Shown piece by piece: positions 18,322-27,600 of a DNA stretch of 64,000 bases. The notes under the pieces were generated by a model. That model was not told the DNA's origin. It ran no database searches and saw only the letters and a list, made by a program, of their open reading frames with translations. Source of the stretch: Streptomyces aquilus. Its GTDB lineage: Bacteria > Actinomycetota > Actinomycetes > Streptomycetales > Streptomycetaceae. The stretch is from NCBI RefSeq assembly GCF_003955715.1, contig NZ_CP034463.1, forward strand, positions 930,001 to 994,000, in the 5' to 3' direction. Positions within the stretch are counted from its first letter, which is position 1, and each line of letters begins with the position of its first letter. The translations under genes and the position numbers were made by a program.

Positions 18322-21168
18322 ATGGCAGGCCGTCTCGCCGCGAGCGCTCCGCCCGGGCATGCCCGAGCGGCGGTGGCCGCGGCCCCGCCCCTCGGCGATT
18401 CGGGCACACCGGTACAGCAGATGCGCCTGGACGAGGTGTTCGGCGCGTTCGGCACCTCACCGCGTGGGCTGTCCTCCCAGGAAGCGGACGCACGCCGGGA
18501 ACGATACGGCCCCAACGAACTGCCGCAGCCCCGCCGCAAGGGTCTGTGGCGGCGCTTCGCGGCCCAGTTCACCGACCTGTTCGCCCTCGTCCTGCTCGCC
18601 GCCTCGGCCCTGACGTTCCTCGCCTACGGCCTGCAGGACCCGCGCGACGTCGGGAACCTGCAACTGGCCTTCGCGATCCTGGGCGTCGTGGTGCTCAACG
18701 CGGTGATCGGCTTCTTCCAGGAGTACTCGGCCGAGCGCACCTCCCAGACACTGCAGGCGATGGTGCCCCACACCAGCCGGGTACTACGGGACGGGGAGCG
18801 GCTGGAGCTGCCGTCGGGTGCGCTGGTGCCTGGTGATCTCGTCGTGCTGGAGGCCGGGGACGCGGTGTCCGCGGACTGCCGGGTCGTCGAGGCCCACAGC
18901 CTCTCGGTGAACAACGCGCCGCTGACCGGGGAGAGCGCGGCCGTCGGCCGGGTGTCCGACCCGACCGGGACCACCACCGCGCTGGAGTCCCGCAACTGCG
19001 TCTTCATGGGTACCACGGTGGTCGCCGGTTCCGGCAAGGCCGTCGTCCACGCCACCGGCGCGGCCACGGAGTTCGGCCGGATCTTCCGGCTCACCGACCA
19101 GGCGCCGCAGCAGAGGACGCCGCTGCAGCGCGAGGTGGCCGTGATGGCGCGACGGGTCGCCGCGCTGGCCGTCGCAATCGGCGCGGGCATGTTCGCACTG
19201 CGCCTGCAGACCGGTCAGCCCCTGGTGTCGGCCTTCGTCTTCGCGCTCGGAGTGATGGTCGCGCTGGTGCCCGAGGGGCTGCCCGCGACGCTGTCGGTGT
19301 CACTGGCCATCGGCGTACGGCGGATGGCCCGTCGGCAGGCCCTGGTCAAGCGGCTGCTCGCGGTGGAGGCCCTGGGCTCCACCACCGTCATCTGTACGGA
19401 CAAGACCGGCACGCTCACCCAGGCCGAGATGACCGTCACCCAGGTCTGGAGCGAGGGGGCGTGGCACGCCGTCTCCGGCGTGGGATACGCCCCGGTCGGC
19501 GAGGTGGCCGACGCGCAGGCCGTCCGTGACCTGCTGCGCACCGCGGTGCTGTGCACGGACGCCCGGCTGGTGCCGCCCTCCGACGCCGAGAGCTGGCGGG
19601 TGCTCGGTGACACCACGGAGGGTGCCCTGCTCGTCGCGGCGGCCAAGGCCGGCCTGGACCCGGCCGCGGAGAAGGACGCGGCCCCGCGGATCGGGGAGTT
19701 CCCGTTCGATCCCGTGCGCAAGTTGATGAGCACCGTCCACCGGACGGCCGAAGGAGACGTGCTGTGCGTGAAGGGCGCACCGCAGGAGCTGCTCGCCCGG
19801 TGCACCCACCTTCGCGCGAACGAGGTCGAGCAGCCACTCACCGGGGAGCTGCGGAAGAGTGTCGCCGACGCCAACGACACCATGGCCGGCCGAGGGCTGC
19901 GCGTCCTGGGCGTCGCGGTGCGTCCGGTGGACGCGGTGCCGGGCAGCATGGAGCAGGCCGAATCCGGTCTGACCTTCCTCGGCCTGCTCGGCATGCTCGA
20001 CCCGCCCAGGCCCGAGGTCTCCGAGGCGGTACGGGCCTGTCGCCGGGCCGGCATCCGGATCGTGATGCTGACCGGGGACCACCCGCTGACGGCAGAGGCG
20101 ATCGCCCGCCGGGTCGGCATCGTCACCGGCCCCTCCCCCACCGTGGTGACCGGCTCCCGGCTCAACGCCATGAACGCGGCCGCGCTCGACGCGCTGCTCG
20201 CGGCCGACGGGCAGCTGCTGCTGTGCCGGGTCAGCCCGGAGCACAAGATGCGTGTCGTCGCGGCCCTGCAGGAGCGCGGAGAGGTCGTCGCGGTCACCGG
20301 GGACGGGGCCAACGACGCACCCGCGCTCAAACACGCCGACATCGGTGTGTCCATGGGAGCGGGCGGTACGGACGTCGCCCGTGAGGCCTCCGTGATGGTG
20401 CTGCTCGACGACTCCTTCGCCTCCATCACCGCCGCGGTGGAGCTCGGCCGGTCGGTCTACCGCAACATCCGTAAGTTCCTCGCCTACCTCTTCAGCCACA
20501 ACATCGCCGAACTCGCCCCGATCCTCGCCGCGGCCTTCGCCGGCTTCCCGTTGGTGCCGCTGACCGCGGTGCAGATCCTCGCCATCGACCTCGGCTCCGA
20601 TGTGCTGCCCGCGCTGGCGCTCGGCGCCGAGCCGCCCGAGGCCGACACCATGGAGCGTCCGCCCCGCTCCCGCCGCGAACGGCTGTTCTCCGCCGAGCTC
20701 GTGCGCCGGTTCCTCTTCCTGGGAGCCGTGATGTCCCTCGGGGTGTGCGCGGTCTTCTTCTGGCAGGTGCACCGCTCCGGGATTCCGTACGCCGACTTCA
20801 CCGCCGACGATCCGGCCTACCGCAAGGCCATCACCCTCACCCAGGCCGCGATCGTGGTGGGCCAGTTCTTCAACGCCCTGGCCGTACGCACCGACCGGCA
20901 GAGCATCTTCGCCGCCGGGCTGTTCTCCAACCCCCGGCTCATCGCGGCCGGCTGCTTCGGCATCGGCCTGATGGCCGCCATCAGCTACGCACCCCCCTTG
21001 CAGGAGGTGTTCCACACGGCCCCCCTCGCACTCGCCGACTGGGCGGTCCTGACCGCCTTCGGCGTACTGCTGCTGGCCGCGGAGGAGGCCCGCAAGTGGT
21101 GGGTGCGCCGCACCCCGGCCACCATCGAGAAGGCCGCCGTCGAGAAGGAGAAGGAGGCAACACCATGA
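18322..21168 (+). CDS. P-type cation-transporting ATPase (P2, CtpF-like)
   Basis: 948 residues. TGES (202-205, actuator), PEGLP (317-321, membrane helix 4), DKTGTLTQ with phosphorylated Asp360, TGD and GDGANDAPALKHADIG identify a P2-type ATPase of the Ca/Na/K group. An N-terminal cation-ATPase domain starts near 35 and a four-helix C-terminal domain ends the protein. M. tuberculosis CtpF, a DosR-regulon pump, is the closest concept. Exact cation unknown. The stop overlaps a TrkA-like gene, so transport is probably tied to potassium or redox sensing. An alternative start is ATG 18421. Confidence 0.93.
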   Translation: MAGRLAASAPPGHARAAVAAAPPLGDSGTPVQQMRLDEVFGAFGTSPRGLSSQEADARRERYGPNELPQPRRKGLWRRFAAQFTDLFALVLLAASALTFLAYGLQDPRDVGNLQLAFAILGVVVLNAVIGFFQEYSAERTSQTLQAMVPHTSRVLRDGERLELPSGALVPGDLVVLEAGDAVSADCRVVEAHSLSVNNAPLTGESAAVGRVSDPTGTTTALESRNCVFMGTTVVAGSGKAVVHATGAATEFGRIFRLTDQAPQQRTPLQREVAVMARRVAALAVAIGAGMFALRLQTGQPLVSAFVFALGVMVALVPEGLPATLSVSLAIGVRRMARRQALVKRLLAVEALGSTTVICTDKTGTLTQAEMTVTQVWSEGAWHAVSGVGYAPVGEVADAQAVRDLLRTAVLCTDARLVPPSDAESWRVLGDTTEGALLVAAAKAGLDPAAEKDAAPRIGEFPFDPVRKLMSTVHRTAEGDVLCVKGAPQELLARCTHLRANEVEQPLTGELRKSVADANDTMAGRGLRVLGVAVRPVDAVPGSMEQAESGLTFLGLLGMLDPPRPEVSEAVRACRRAGIRIVMLTGDHPLTAEAIARRVGIVTGPSPTVVTGSRLNAMNAAALDALLAADGQLLLCRVSPEHKMRVVAALQERGEVVAVTGDGANDAPALKHADIGVSMGAGGTDVAREASVMVLLDDSFASITAAVELGRSVYRNIRKFLAYLFSHNIAELAPILAAAFAGFPLVPLTAVQILAIDLGSDVLPALALGAEPPEADTMERPPRSRRERLFSAELVRRFLFLGAVMSLGVCAVFFWQVHRSGIPYADFTADDPAYRKAITLTQAAIVVGQFFNALAVRTDRQSIFAAGLFSNPRLIAAGCFGIGLMAAISYAPPLQEVFHTAPLALADWAVLTAFGVLLLAAEEARKWWVRRTPATIEKAAVEKEKEATP

Positions 21169-21824
21169 GAGTCATCGTGGTGGGCTGCGGCCGGGTCGGT
21201 TCCGCGCTCGCCGCACAGCTCGCGGGCGAAGACCACGACGTCCGCATCATCGACCGCAACCCGAAGACCCGACGCCTGCTGCCCGCCGACTTCTCGGGCC
21301 AGGTCCTGCACGGCAACGGCTTCAGCCGCACGCTGCTGGAGTCCGCCGGCATCGAACTCGCCGACGCGTTCGTCGCCGTGACCTCCGGTGACAACACCAA
21401 CATCGTCAGCGCCCGCACGGCGAAGGAGACCTACCGGGTGCCGATCGTGCTGGCCCGCATCTACGACCCCCGGCGCGCCGACATCTACCGCGGCCTCGGC
21501 ATCCCCACCATCACCAGCGTCCGTTGGACCGTGCACCAGCTGCACCAGCTGCTGCTGCACCGCCATCTCACCCCGGAACTCGACTTCGGCAACGGGGAAA
21601 CCCTGCTGCTCCGCTCCCGGCTGCCCGCCTACCTCACCGGGCGGCACCTCGGCGAGCTGGAGGTCGACGGCGAGATCCGGATCGTCGAAGTGACCCGCGG
21701 TGGCCGGTCGTTCCTGCCCACGCACCACACACCCGCCGAGGTGGACGACCTCGTCACCTTCGCCGTCGCCGCGGACGCCCTCGGCCGGCTGCGCGGCTTC
21801 CTAGACAAGGAGCTCGGCACATGA
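21165..21824 (+). CDS. TrkA-like NAD-binding potassium regulator
   Basis: 219 residues. The RCK/TrkA-N Rossmann fold starts VIVVGCGRVGSALAAQLA with acidic IIDRN ending the second strand; a TrkA-C domain follows (about 140-215). Such proteins bind NAD(H) or nucleotides and gate K+ transporters. AAGGAGGCAACACC precedes ATG 21165, which overlaps the P-type ATPase stop (ATGA). It resembles the CeoB/CeoC pair of mycobacteria in arrangement. No K+ channel subunit is adjacent. Confidence 0.88.
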   Translation: MRVIVVGCGRVGSALAAQLAGEDHDVRIIDRNPKTRRLLPADFSGQVLHGNGFSRTLLESAGIELADAFVAVTSGDNTNIVSARTAKETYRVPIVLARIYDPRRADIYRGLGIPTITSVRWTVHQLHQLLLHRHLTPELDFGNGETLLLRSRLPAYLTGRHLGELEVDGEIRIVEVTRGGRSFLPTHHTPAEVDDLVTFAVAADALGRLRGFLDKELGT

Positions 21825-22477
21825 AGGTCATCGTCGCCGGAGCCGGACGCCTCGGCACCCAGGTCGCCCACGTCCTGAGCGCCGCCCGCAACCAGGTCAC
21901 CCTCATCGACCAGGACGACAGCCGCATCGACGCGCTGCACGGCCGCGTCCCCGCCGATCTGCGCATCGGCGACGCCTGCGAACCCGGCGTCCTGGAGGAC
22001 GCGGGCGCCCACACCGCCGACCTCGTCGTCGCCACCACCGGCGAGGACGAGGACAACCTCGTGATCAGTCTGCTCGCCAAACGCCAGTTCAAGGTCGCCC
22101 GCGTCATCGCCCGCGTCAACGACGACGAGAACACCTGGCTGTTCACCTCTCACTGGGGCGTCGACACCGCGGTGCCGGCCGCCGCGCCCCTCGTCTCCCT
22201 CATCGAGGAGGCGACCAGCGCCACCGACACCGTCGCCCTGCTGCGTCTGAGCAAGGCGGGAGTCAATGTGATCGAGACGACCATCACCCCTCAGTCCCGT
22301 GCCGCGGGCCGCACCCTCACGGAACTCGCCGTCCCTGCGGGCATCGTGGTCACCACCGTCGTCCGCGACGGGGACCCCGTGGCCCCGGCCCCGGACCTGC
22401 GGCTACGGGAGGGCGACGAACTCCTCGTCGTGTCCCACACGGCCACCGAGAGCGAGGTCCACGCCGTCTTCCAGTGA
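21821..22477 (+). CDS. TrkA-like NAD-binding potassium regulator
   Basis: 218 residues. VIVAGAGRLGTQVAHVLS is the nucleotide-binding loop and TLIDQDD ends the second strand. VATTGEDEDNLVISLLAK is a strong TrkA-N motif. The TrkA-C domain (about 135-217) ends LREGDELLVVSH. The start overlaps the preceding TrkA stop by four bases with AAGGAG upstream. The pair probably forms a hetero-oligomeric ring; what it gates is not in the window. Confidence 0.9.
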   Translation: MKVIVAGAGRLGTQVAHVLSAARNQVTLIDQDDSRIDALHGRVPADLRIGDACEPGVLEDAGAHTADLVVATTGEDEDNLVISLLAKRQFKVARVIARVNDDENTWLFTSHWGVDTAVPAAAPLVSLIEEATSATDTVALLRLSKAGVNVIETTITPQSRAAGRTLTELAVPAGIVVTTVVRDGDPVAPAPDLRLREGDELLVVSHTATESEVHAVFQ

Positions 22478-22648
22478 CCCATTCGCGAGAAGACGGCGTG
22501 AGCGCGGCCGGTCACCTCGCCGACAGCCCCGACGGGCGTACGGGCGGCGCCGCGGGTCCCAGGAGCAGCCGCCGTTCACCACGTTCTCCCGGGGCTCGGC
22601 CGTGGGCCGTACCGAACCGTGGGCCGCGGCAAGCCGTCGCCCCCGGGC

Positions 22649-23845
22649 TCAGTCCGCCACCGTGTCCTCGGGAAGCCGGGCGTCCGTCCGGTCCTGGGCC
22701 GCGTCCTCGGGGAGCCGTACATGGATGCGGGTCGCGTCCTGAGCCTCGCCCAACCGCAGGCCGGTCCCGACCGAGAAACAGTGCACGGCGCCCGGGCGTA
22801 CCGACACGCGCAGCTGATCCCCCTTGCCCTGGGTGGGACGTCCCGGAAGGCGGACGACCACCGGGACGAGCTGCCGGCCGATCTTCGCGGTCGTGTGCAG
22901 GTAGGCGACGGCGCCGGTGTCCTCGACCGCGTCGATCACGAGATCGAGCGCGGGGGTTTCCAGGTCGTGGGGCGAGTGGACCTCGAACCGCTCGGGCCGG
23001 ACGCCGAGCATGAGTTCGGTGGCGCCCTCGGCTCCGGCGGCCTCCAGCATGACGCGGGGCAACGGCAGGTCCAGCCCGCCGAGCCGGACGCCGTCGGCGG
23101 TGAGCGGAAGCTGGAAGAGGTTCATCGCGGGTGACCCGATGAAGCCGGCGACGAAGGTGTTGGCGGGGCGGGCGAACACCTCCTTGGGCGTGCCCACTTG
23201 TTGCAGCGCGCCGTCCTTGAGGACGGCCAGCCGGTCCCCCATGGTCATGGCCTCGGTCTGGTCGTGGGTGACGTAGACGGTGGTGGTGCCGAGGCGGCGC
23301 TGCAGCACGGCGATCTGGGTACGGGTCTGGACGCGCAGTTTGGCGTCGAGGTTGGACAGCGGCTCGTCCATGAGGAACACCTGCGGCTCGCGGACGATGG
23401 CGCGCCCCATCGCGACGCGCTGGCGCTGGCCGCCGGAGAGGGACTTGGGCTTGCGGTCGAGGTAGTCGTGCAGGTCGAGGATGGCGGCGGCCTCCTGGAC
23501 CCGGTCCCGGATGCGCGGCCTGGGCATACGCGCGATCTTCAGGGCGAAGCCCATGTTGTCGGCCGTCGTCATGTGCGGATAGAGCGCGTAGTTCTGGAAC
23601 ACCATCGCGATGTCGCGGTCCTTGGGCGGCAGATGTGTCACGTCCCGGTTGCCGATGCGGATGGTTCCGGAGTCGACCTCCTCAAGCCCGGCGAGCATCC
23701 GCAGGCTGGTCGACTTGCCGCAGCCGGACGGGCCCACCAGGACCATGAACTCGCCGTCGGCGATGGCCAGATCGAGCTCGCAGACGGCTGGGCGCTCCAT
23801 GCCCGCGAACCATCGGGTGGCCTTGTCGAAGATGACGGACGCCAT
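22649..23845 (-). CDS. sugar ABC transporter ATP-binding protein (MsiK/UgpC type)
   Basis: 398 residues. Walker A GPSGCGKST, Q-loop, signature LSGGQRQRVAMGRAI, Walker B VFLMDEPLSNLDAKLR and switch His in VTHDQTEAMTMGD are complete. A C-terminal TOBE/OB region (about 290-370) is that of the MalK/MsiK/UgpC class, which energises several carbohydrate importers. No permease or binding protein is adjacent, so it may serve importers elsewhere. GGGAGGGGGCAGTG precedes ATG 23845. A box-like site lies 85 bp upstream. Confidence 0.92.
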   Translation of the reverse strand: MASVIFDKATRWFAGMERPAVCELDLAIADGEFMVLVGPSGCGKSTSLRMLAGLEEVDSGTIRIGNRDVTHLPPKDRDIAMVFQNYALYPHMTTADNMGFALKIARMPRPRIRDRVQEAAAILDLHDYLDRKPKSLSGGQRQRVAMGRAIVREPQVFLMDEPLSNLDAKLRVQTRTQIAVLQRRLGTTTVYVTHDQTEAMTMGDRLAVLKDGALQQVGTPKEVFARPANTFVAGFIGSPAMNLFQLPLTADGVRLGGLDLPLPRVMLEAAGAEGATELMLGVRPERFEVHSPHDLETPALDLVIDAVEDTGAVAYLHTTAKIGRQLVPVVVRLPGRPTQGKGDQLRVSVRPGAVHCFSVGTGLRLGEAQDATRIHVRLPEDAAQDRTDARLPEDTVAD

Positions 23846-23929
23846 CACTGCCCCCTCCCTGGAACGACTCTCGTATCCAGGCTGGAACGCATGCCGCTCC
23901 CGTCGGCAGGACCCGATCGACCCGCCCTC

Positions 23930-23945
23930 GGTGCCGGTCGGCCCC
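23930..23945. promoter_or_regulatory. DevR/OsdR-like box upstream of MsiK-like gene
   Basis: GGTGCCGGTCGGCCCC, one deviation from the consensus, lies between the minus-strand ABC ATPase start (23845) and the plus-strand gene at 24005. Confidence 0.5.
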
Positions 23946-24004
23946 TTGGGAACCGGGACATCCCCGACAAGCCTGGAGGTGACCGGCGTTGAAGGGGGGA
24001 CGCC

Positions 24005-24694
24005 ATGCTTCGGCCCCGCACAAGGGGGCTTCGGCCCGGACATCCGGGCAGGAGCCGGGCGGACAACACCGCCACCGTGCCGTTGGTTCCACCGCAGGCC
24101 GCGAGCCCGGCCACGCATGAGGACGGTGCCGATCCCGTCTTCGTCGACTCCACCGGGCGCCGAAGCCGGCGCGTCCGGCGGGTCGCCTGCGCGGTTGGCG
24201 CGAGCTGTGCCGCGTACACCGTCGTGCTGGTACTCAGCTTCATGGGCGCGACACCGTTCGCGCCGAGGACCGTTCTGCCCGTGCCGGGCGTGCCGTCTCA
24301 GGAGCCGGGCACCGTGCGGGACGTTCCGCGCGACGACCTGCCGGTTGCGTCCGTCACTCCCCCGTCGGGCGGCCCGTCCGCCTCTCCGTCGGGCCTCCCC
24401 GGAGCGTCCGCCTCTCCCACGGGTTCGTCCCCCGGCGAACCCCCCTCCGCCCCGGTCACGAGCCCCGGCCCCTCGTCCACCCCGACGGGCGGCCCGTCTC
24501 CGACCCCCACCCCGACGAGCTCCGGCAGCCCTTCCGGCACCAGCCCCACGACCTCCCCCAGCCCCTCCGGTGGCACCCCGAGCACGAGCCCCGAGACCTC
24601 CGGCAGCACACCGAGCGGGTCGCCGGGCGCCGGTGACGCGGCGCCGACCGGTGGGGCGTCACCCACCACCGCCAGTGTCCTCCCGGGAACTTGA
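24005..24694 (+). CDS. single-pass membrane protein with Pro/Ser/Thr-rich tail
   Basis: 229 residues. Residues 1-55 are basic and cytoplasmic; one membrane segment follows (about 60-82, VACAVGASCAAYTVVLVLS). The rest (about 100-225) is almost only Pro, Ser, Thr and Gly (repeats such as SGSPSGTSPTTSPSPSGG), as in wall-spanning linkers. AAGGGGGGACGCC precedes ATG 24005. Its stop almost touches the next gene's start, so the two should be co-translated. No function recognised; perhaps an anchor or accessory factor for the polysaccharide synthase. Confidence 0.65.
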   Translation: MLRPRTRGLRPGHPGRSRADNTATVPLVPPQAASPATHEDGADPVFVDSTGRRSRRVRRVACAVGASCAAYTVVLVLSFMGATPFAPRTVLPVPGVPSQEPGTVRDVPRDDLPVASVTPPSGGPSASPSGLPGASASPTGSSPGEPPSAPVTSPGPSSTPTGGPSPTPTPTSSGSPSGTSPTTSPSPSGGTPSTSPETSGSTPSGSPGAGDAAPTGGASPTTASVLPGT

Positions 24695-24696
24695 CG

Positions 24697-27600
24697 ATGT
24701 CCGCGCCGCAGCCGGGGCACCCCGCCTCAGCACACGTCACCCGTCCCCGTGACGGCGCCTTGCGCGCACGCCGCGCCACGTCCCGCCCCAAGGTCGCGGT
24801 CCTGCTCCTCGTACTGGCCGTGATGGCGGGTGTCCTGCTGCTGCACGGCTATGTGCACGGGGAGTTCGCCGCCGACCACCGCGTCCATCCGCCGGCGGCG
24901 GCCGACCATGTGCCGCGGGAGGTCCTGCGCGGCGGACCGGTGATCGACACCACCGGCTCCCACCCGAGCAGCCACACGCTCCCGGACCGCACCGTCGCCC
25001 TGACCTTCGACGACGGCCCGGACCCGGCCTGGACTCCCCAGGTCCTCGACACCCTCGACCGCTACGACGCCAAGGGCACGTTCTTCGTGACCGGGGCGGC
25101 GGTCGCCCGGGAGCCCGGGCTCGTGCGGCGGATGGTCGGCTCCGGACACGAGGTCGGCGTGCACACCTTCACCCACCCCGACCTGGTGTACCAGTCCGAG
25201 TCCCGGCTGGAACGCGAACTGGCACAGACCCAGCTCGCGTTGGCCGGAGCCGCCGGTGTCCACAGCTCGCTCGTCCGACCGCCCTACTCGGCGCACGCCG
25301 CGGACCTGGACGACCTGTCCTGGCCGGTGGTCCAGCGGCTCGGGACGAAGGGGTACATCACCACGCTCGTCGACATCGACACCGAGGACTGGCGGCGGCC
25401 GGGCGCCGCCGCCATCGCCGCCCGTGTCACAGAGAAACTGACCGGACAGGGCGCCGTGGTGCTGCTGCACGACGCCGGCGGCGATCGTTCGCAGACCGTC
25501 CGCGCGCTGCGGACCCTCATCCCCGAACTGCGCGCCCGCGGCTACCGGTTCACCACCGTCACCGCGGGGCTCGGAGCCACCGGCGCCCACCAGCCGGTCT
25601 CCGGAACCGCGTTGTGGAGCGGGCGGATCTTCGTGACGGCCGTGACGGTCGGCGACCGCATCGCGCCTGCCCTGGCCGCGCTGACGGCCCTGGTGGGCGG
25701 ACTGATGCTGGTCCGGTTCGCCGCCATGCTGGTGCTCGCCCACCACCATGCCCGGCGCCGCCGGGCCCCGCACTTCTCCTGGGGACCGGAGGTCGCCGAA
25801 CCGGTCAGTGTGGTGATCCCCGCCTACAACGAGCACGAATGCATCGCCCAGACCGTGCTGTCCGTGGTCAAGAGCGACCACCCGGTCCAGGTCGTCGTGG
25901 TGGACGACGGCTCCACCGACGGCACCGCCGAGGTCGTGCAGTCGCTCGCGCTGCCCGGCGTCACCGTCGTACGGCAGCCCAACCGCGGCAAGGCGGCTGC
26001 CCTCAACACCGGTATGGCGTATGCCTCGCACCGGCTGATCGTGATGATGGACGGCGACACCGTCTTCGAACCGGGCACCGTACGCCACCTCGTGCAGCCC
26101 TTCGCCGACCGCCGGGTCGGGGCGGTGGCCGGCAACACCAAGGTCGGCAACCGCGGCCGCATGCTGGGCAGATGGCAGCATCTCGAATACGTGATGGGCC
26201 TCAACCTCGACCGCCGCATGTACGACGTCCTCGACTGCATCCCCACCGTGCCCGGAGCCGTCGGCGCCTACCGCCGCACCGCCCTGCGGCACGTCGGCGG
26301 CCTGAGCGACGACACCCTCGCCGAGGACACCGACCTCACCATGGCCCTGCACCGGGCGGGCTGGCACGTGGTGTACGACGAACGTGCCCGCGCCTGGACC
26401 GAGACGCCCACCGGCGTCGGTCAGTTGTGGCGGCAGCGTTACCGGTGGAGCTACGGCACCCTGCAGGCGATGTGGAAGCACCGCCACGCCGTCGTCGAAC
26501 GGGGACACGCGGGCCACTTCGGTCGCTACGGCCTGGCGCTGGTAGTGCTGTTCACGGTCCTCACCCCGCTGCTGGCCCCGCTGATCGACCTGTTCCTGCT
26601 CTACGGGCTGTTCTTCCAGGACCCGGCACGTACCGCGTCGGCCTGGGGCGCCCTGCTCGTCGTCCAACTCCTGTGCGCCGCCTACGCGCTGCGACTCGAC
26701 GGCGAGAAGCAGCGCGCGCTGTGGGCGCTGCCGCTGCAGCAGTTCTTCTACCGTCAGCTCCTCTACACCGTTCTCCTGCAGTCCTGCACCACCGCGCTCA
26801 CCGGCGCCCGGCTGCGCTGGCACAAGCTGCGGCGCACGGGCCAGGTCACGGCGCCACCGCTGCCGGTCGGCGGGGCAGGGAGGCCGCCGGTCGAGGAACG
26901 GGTCCCGGCCGGCGTCGAGACCGCGCCGCCGACGGAGGAACGGGCCACCGTCGCCCTCGGCACCGCACCCCCGGCGAAGGACCCGGGCGCGGCCGCCGCC
27001 GAGGCCGTGCCACGGGCTCCCCGCCCGGGCGGCCGCAACCTCTACCTGGACTTCCTGCGCGCCGTGGCGCTGATCCGCGTGGTGACGTACCACGCCTTCA
27101 ACTGGGCCTGGCTCACTCTGGCCTTCCCCGCCATGGGCGTGATGTTCGCCCTGGCCGGCTCGCTGATGGCCCGTTCGCTCGACCGCGGCGACCGCTCCGC
27201 CGCCGCGGTGGTGCGCGCCCGCATGCGCCGGCTGCTGCCACCGGTGTGGCTGTTCGGCGCGGCCGTCGTCACCGCCATGCTGCTGACCGGTTGGCGGCCG
27301 GACGAGGGCAGTGGCTCCAAGGCGGCCGCGTGGGCGAGGATGGCCTTCTGGATCGTGCCGGTCGGCGAGCCTCCGTTCGCCCCCACCGACTGGGCCTGGC
27401 AGATCGTCGCACCGCTCTGGTACATCCGCGCCTACCTGCTGTTCGTCCTCCTGTCACCGATGCTGCTGCGCGTCTTCCGCAAGATCCCGTGGATCTCGGT
27501 GGCCGTGTTCCTGGGGCTCGCGGCCCTGGCCCAGAGCGAGCTGCTGCCCCTGCCCGCGCGTGCCGCGGAGCCGTTCACCGATCTCTCGACGTTCGGGGCC

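Noticed and set aside
24727..27093. Long open frame (788 codons) antisense to the deacetylase-glycosyltransferase gene
   Set aside because: It is a shadow of third-position GC bias; the plus-strand protein has all the enzyme motifs and a coherent composition.
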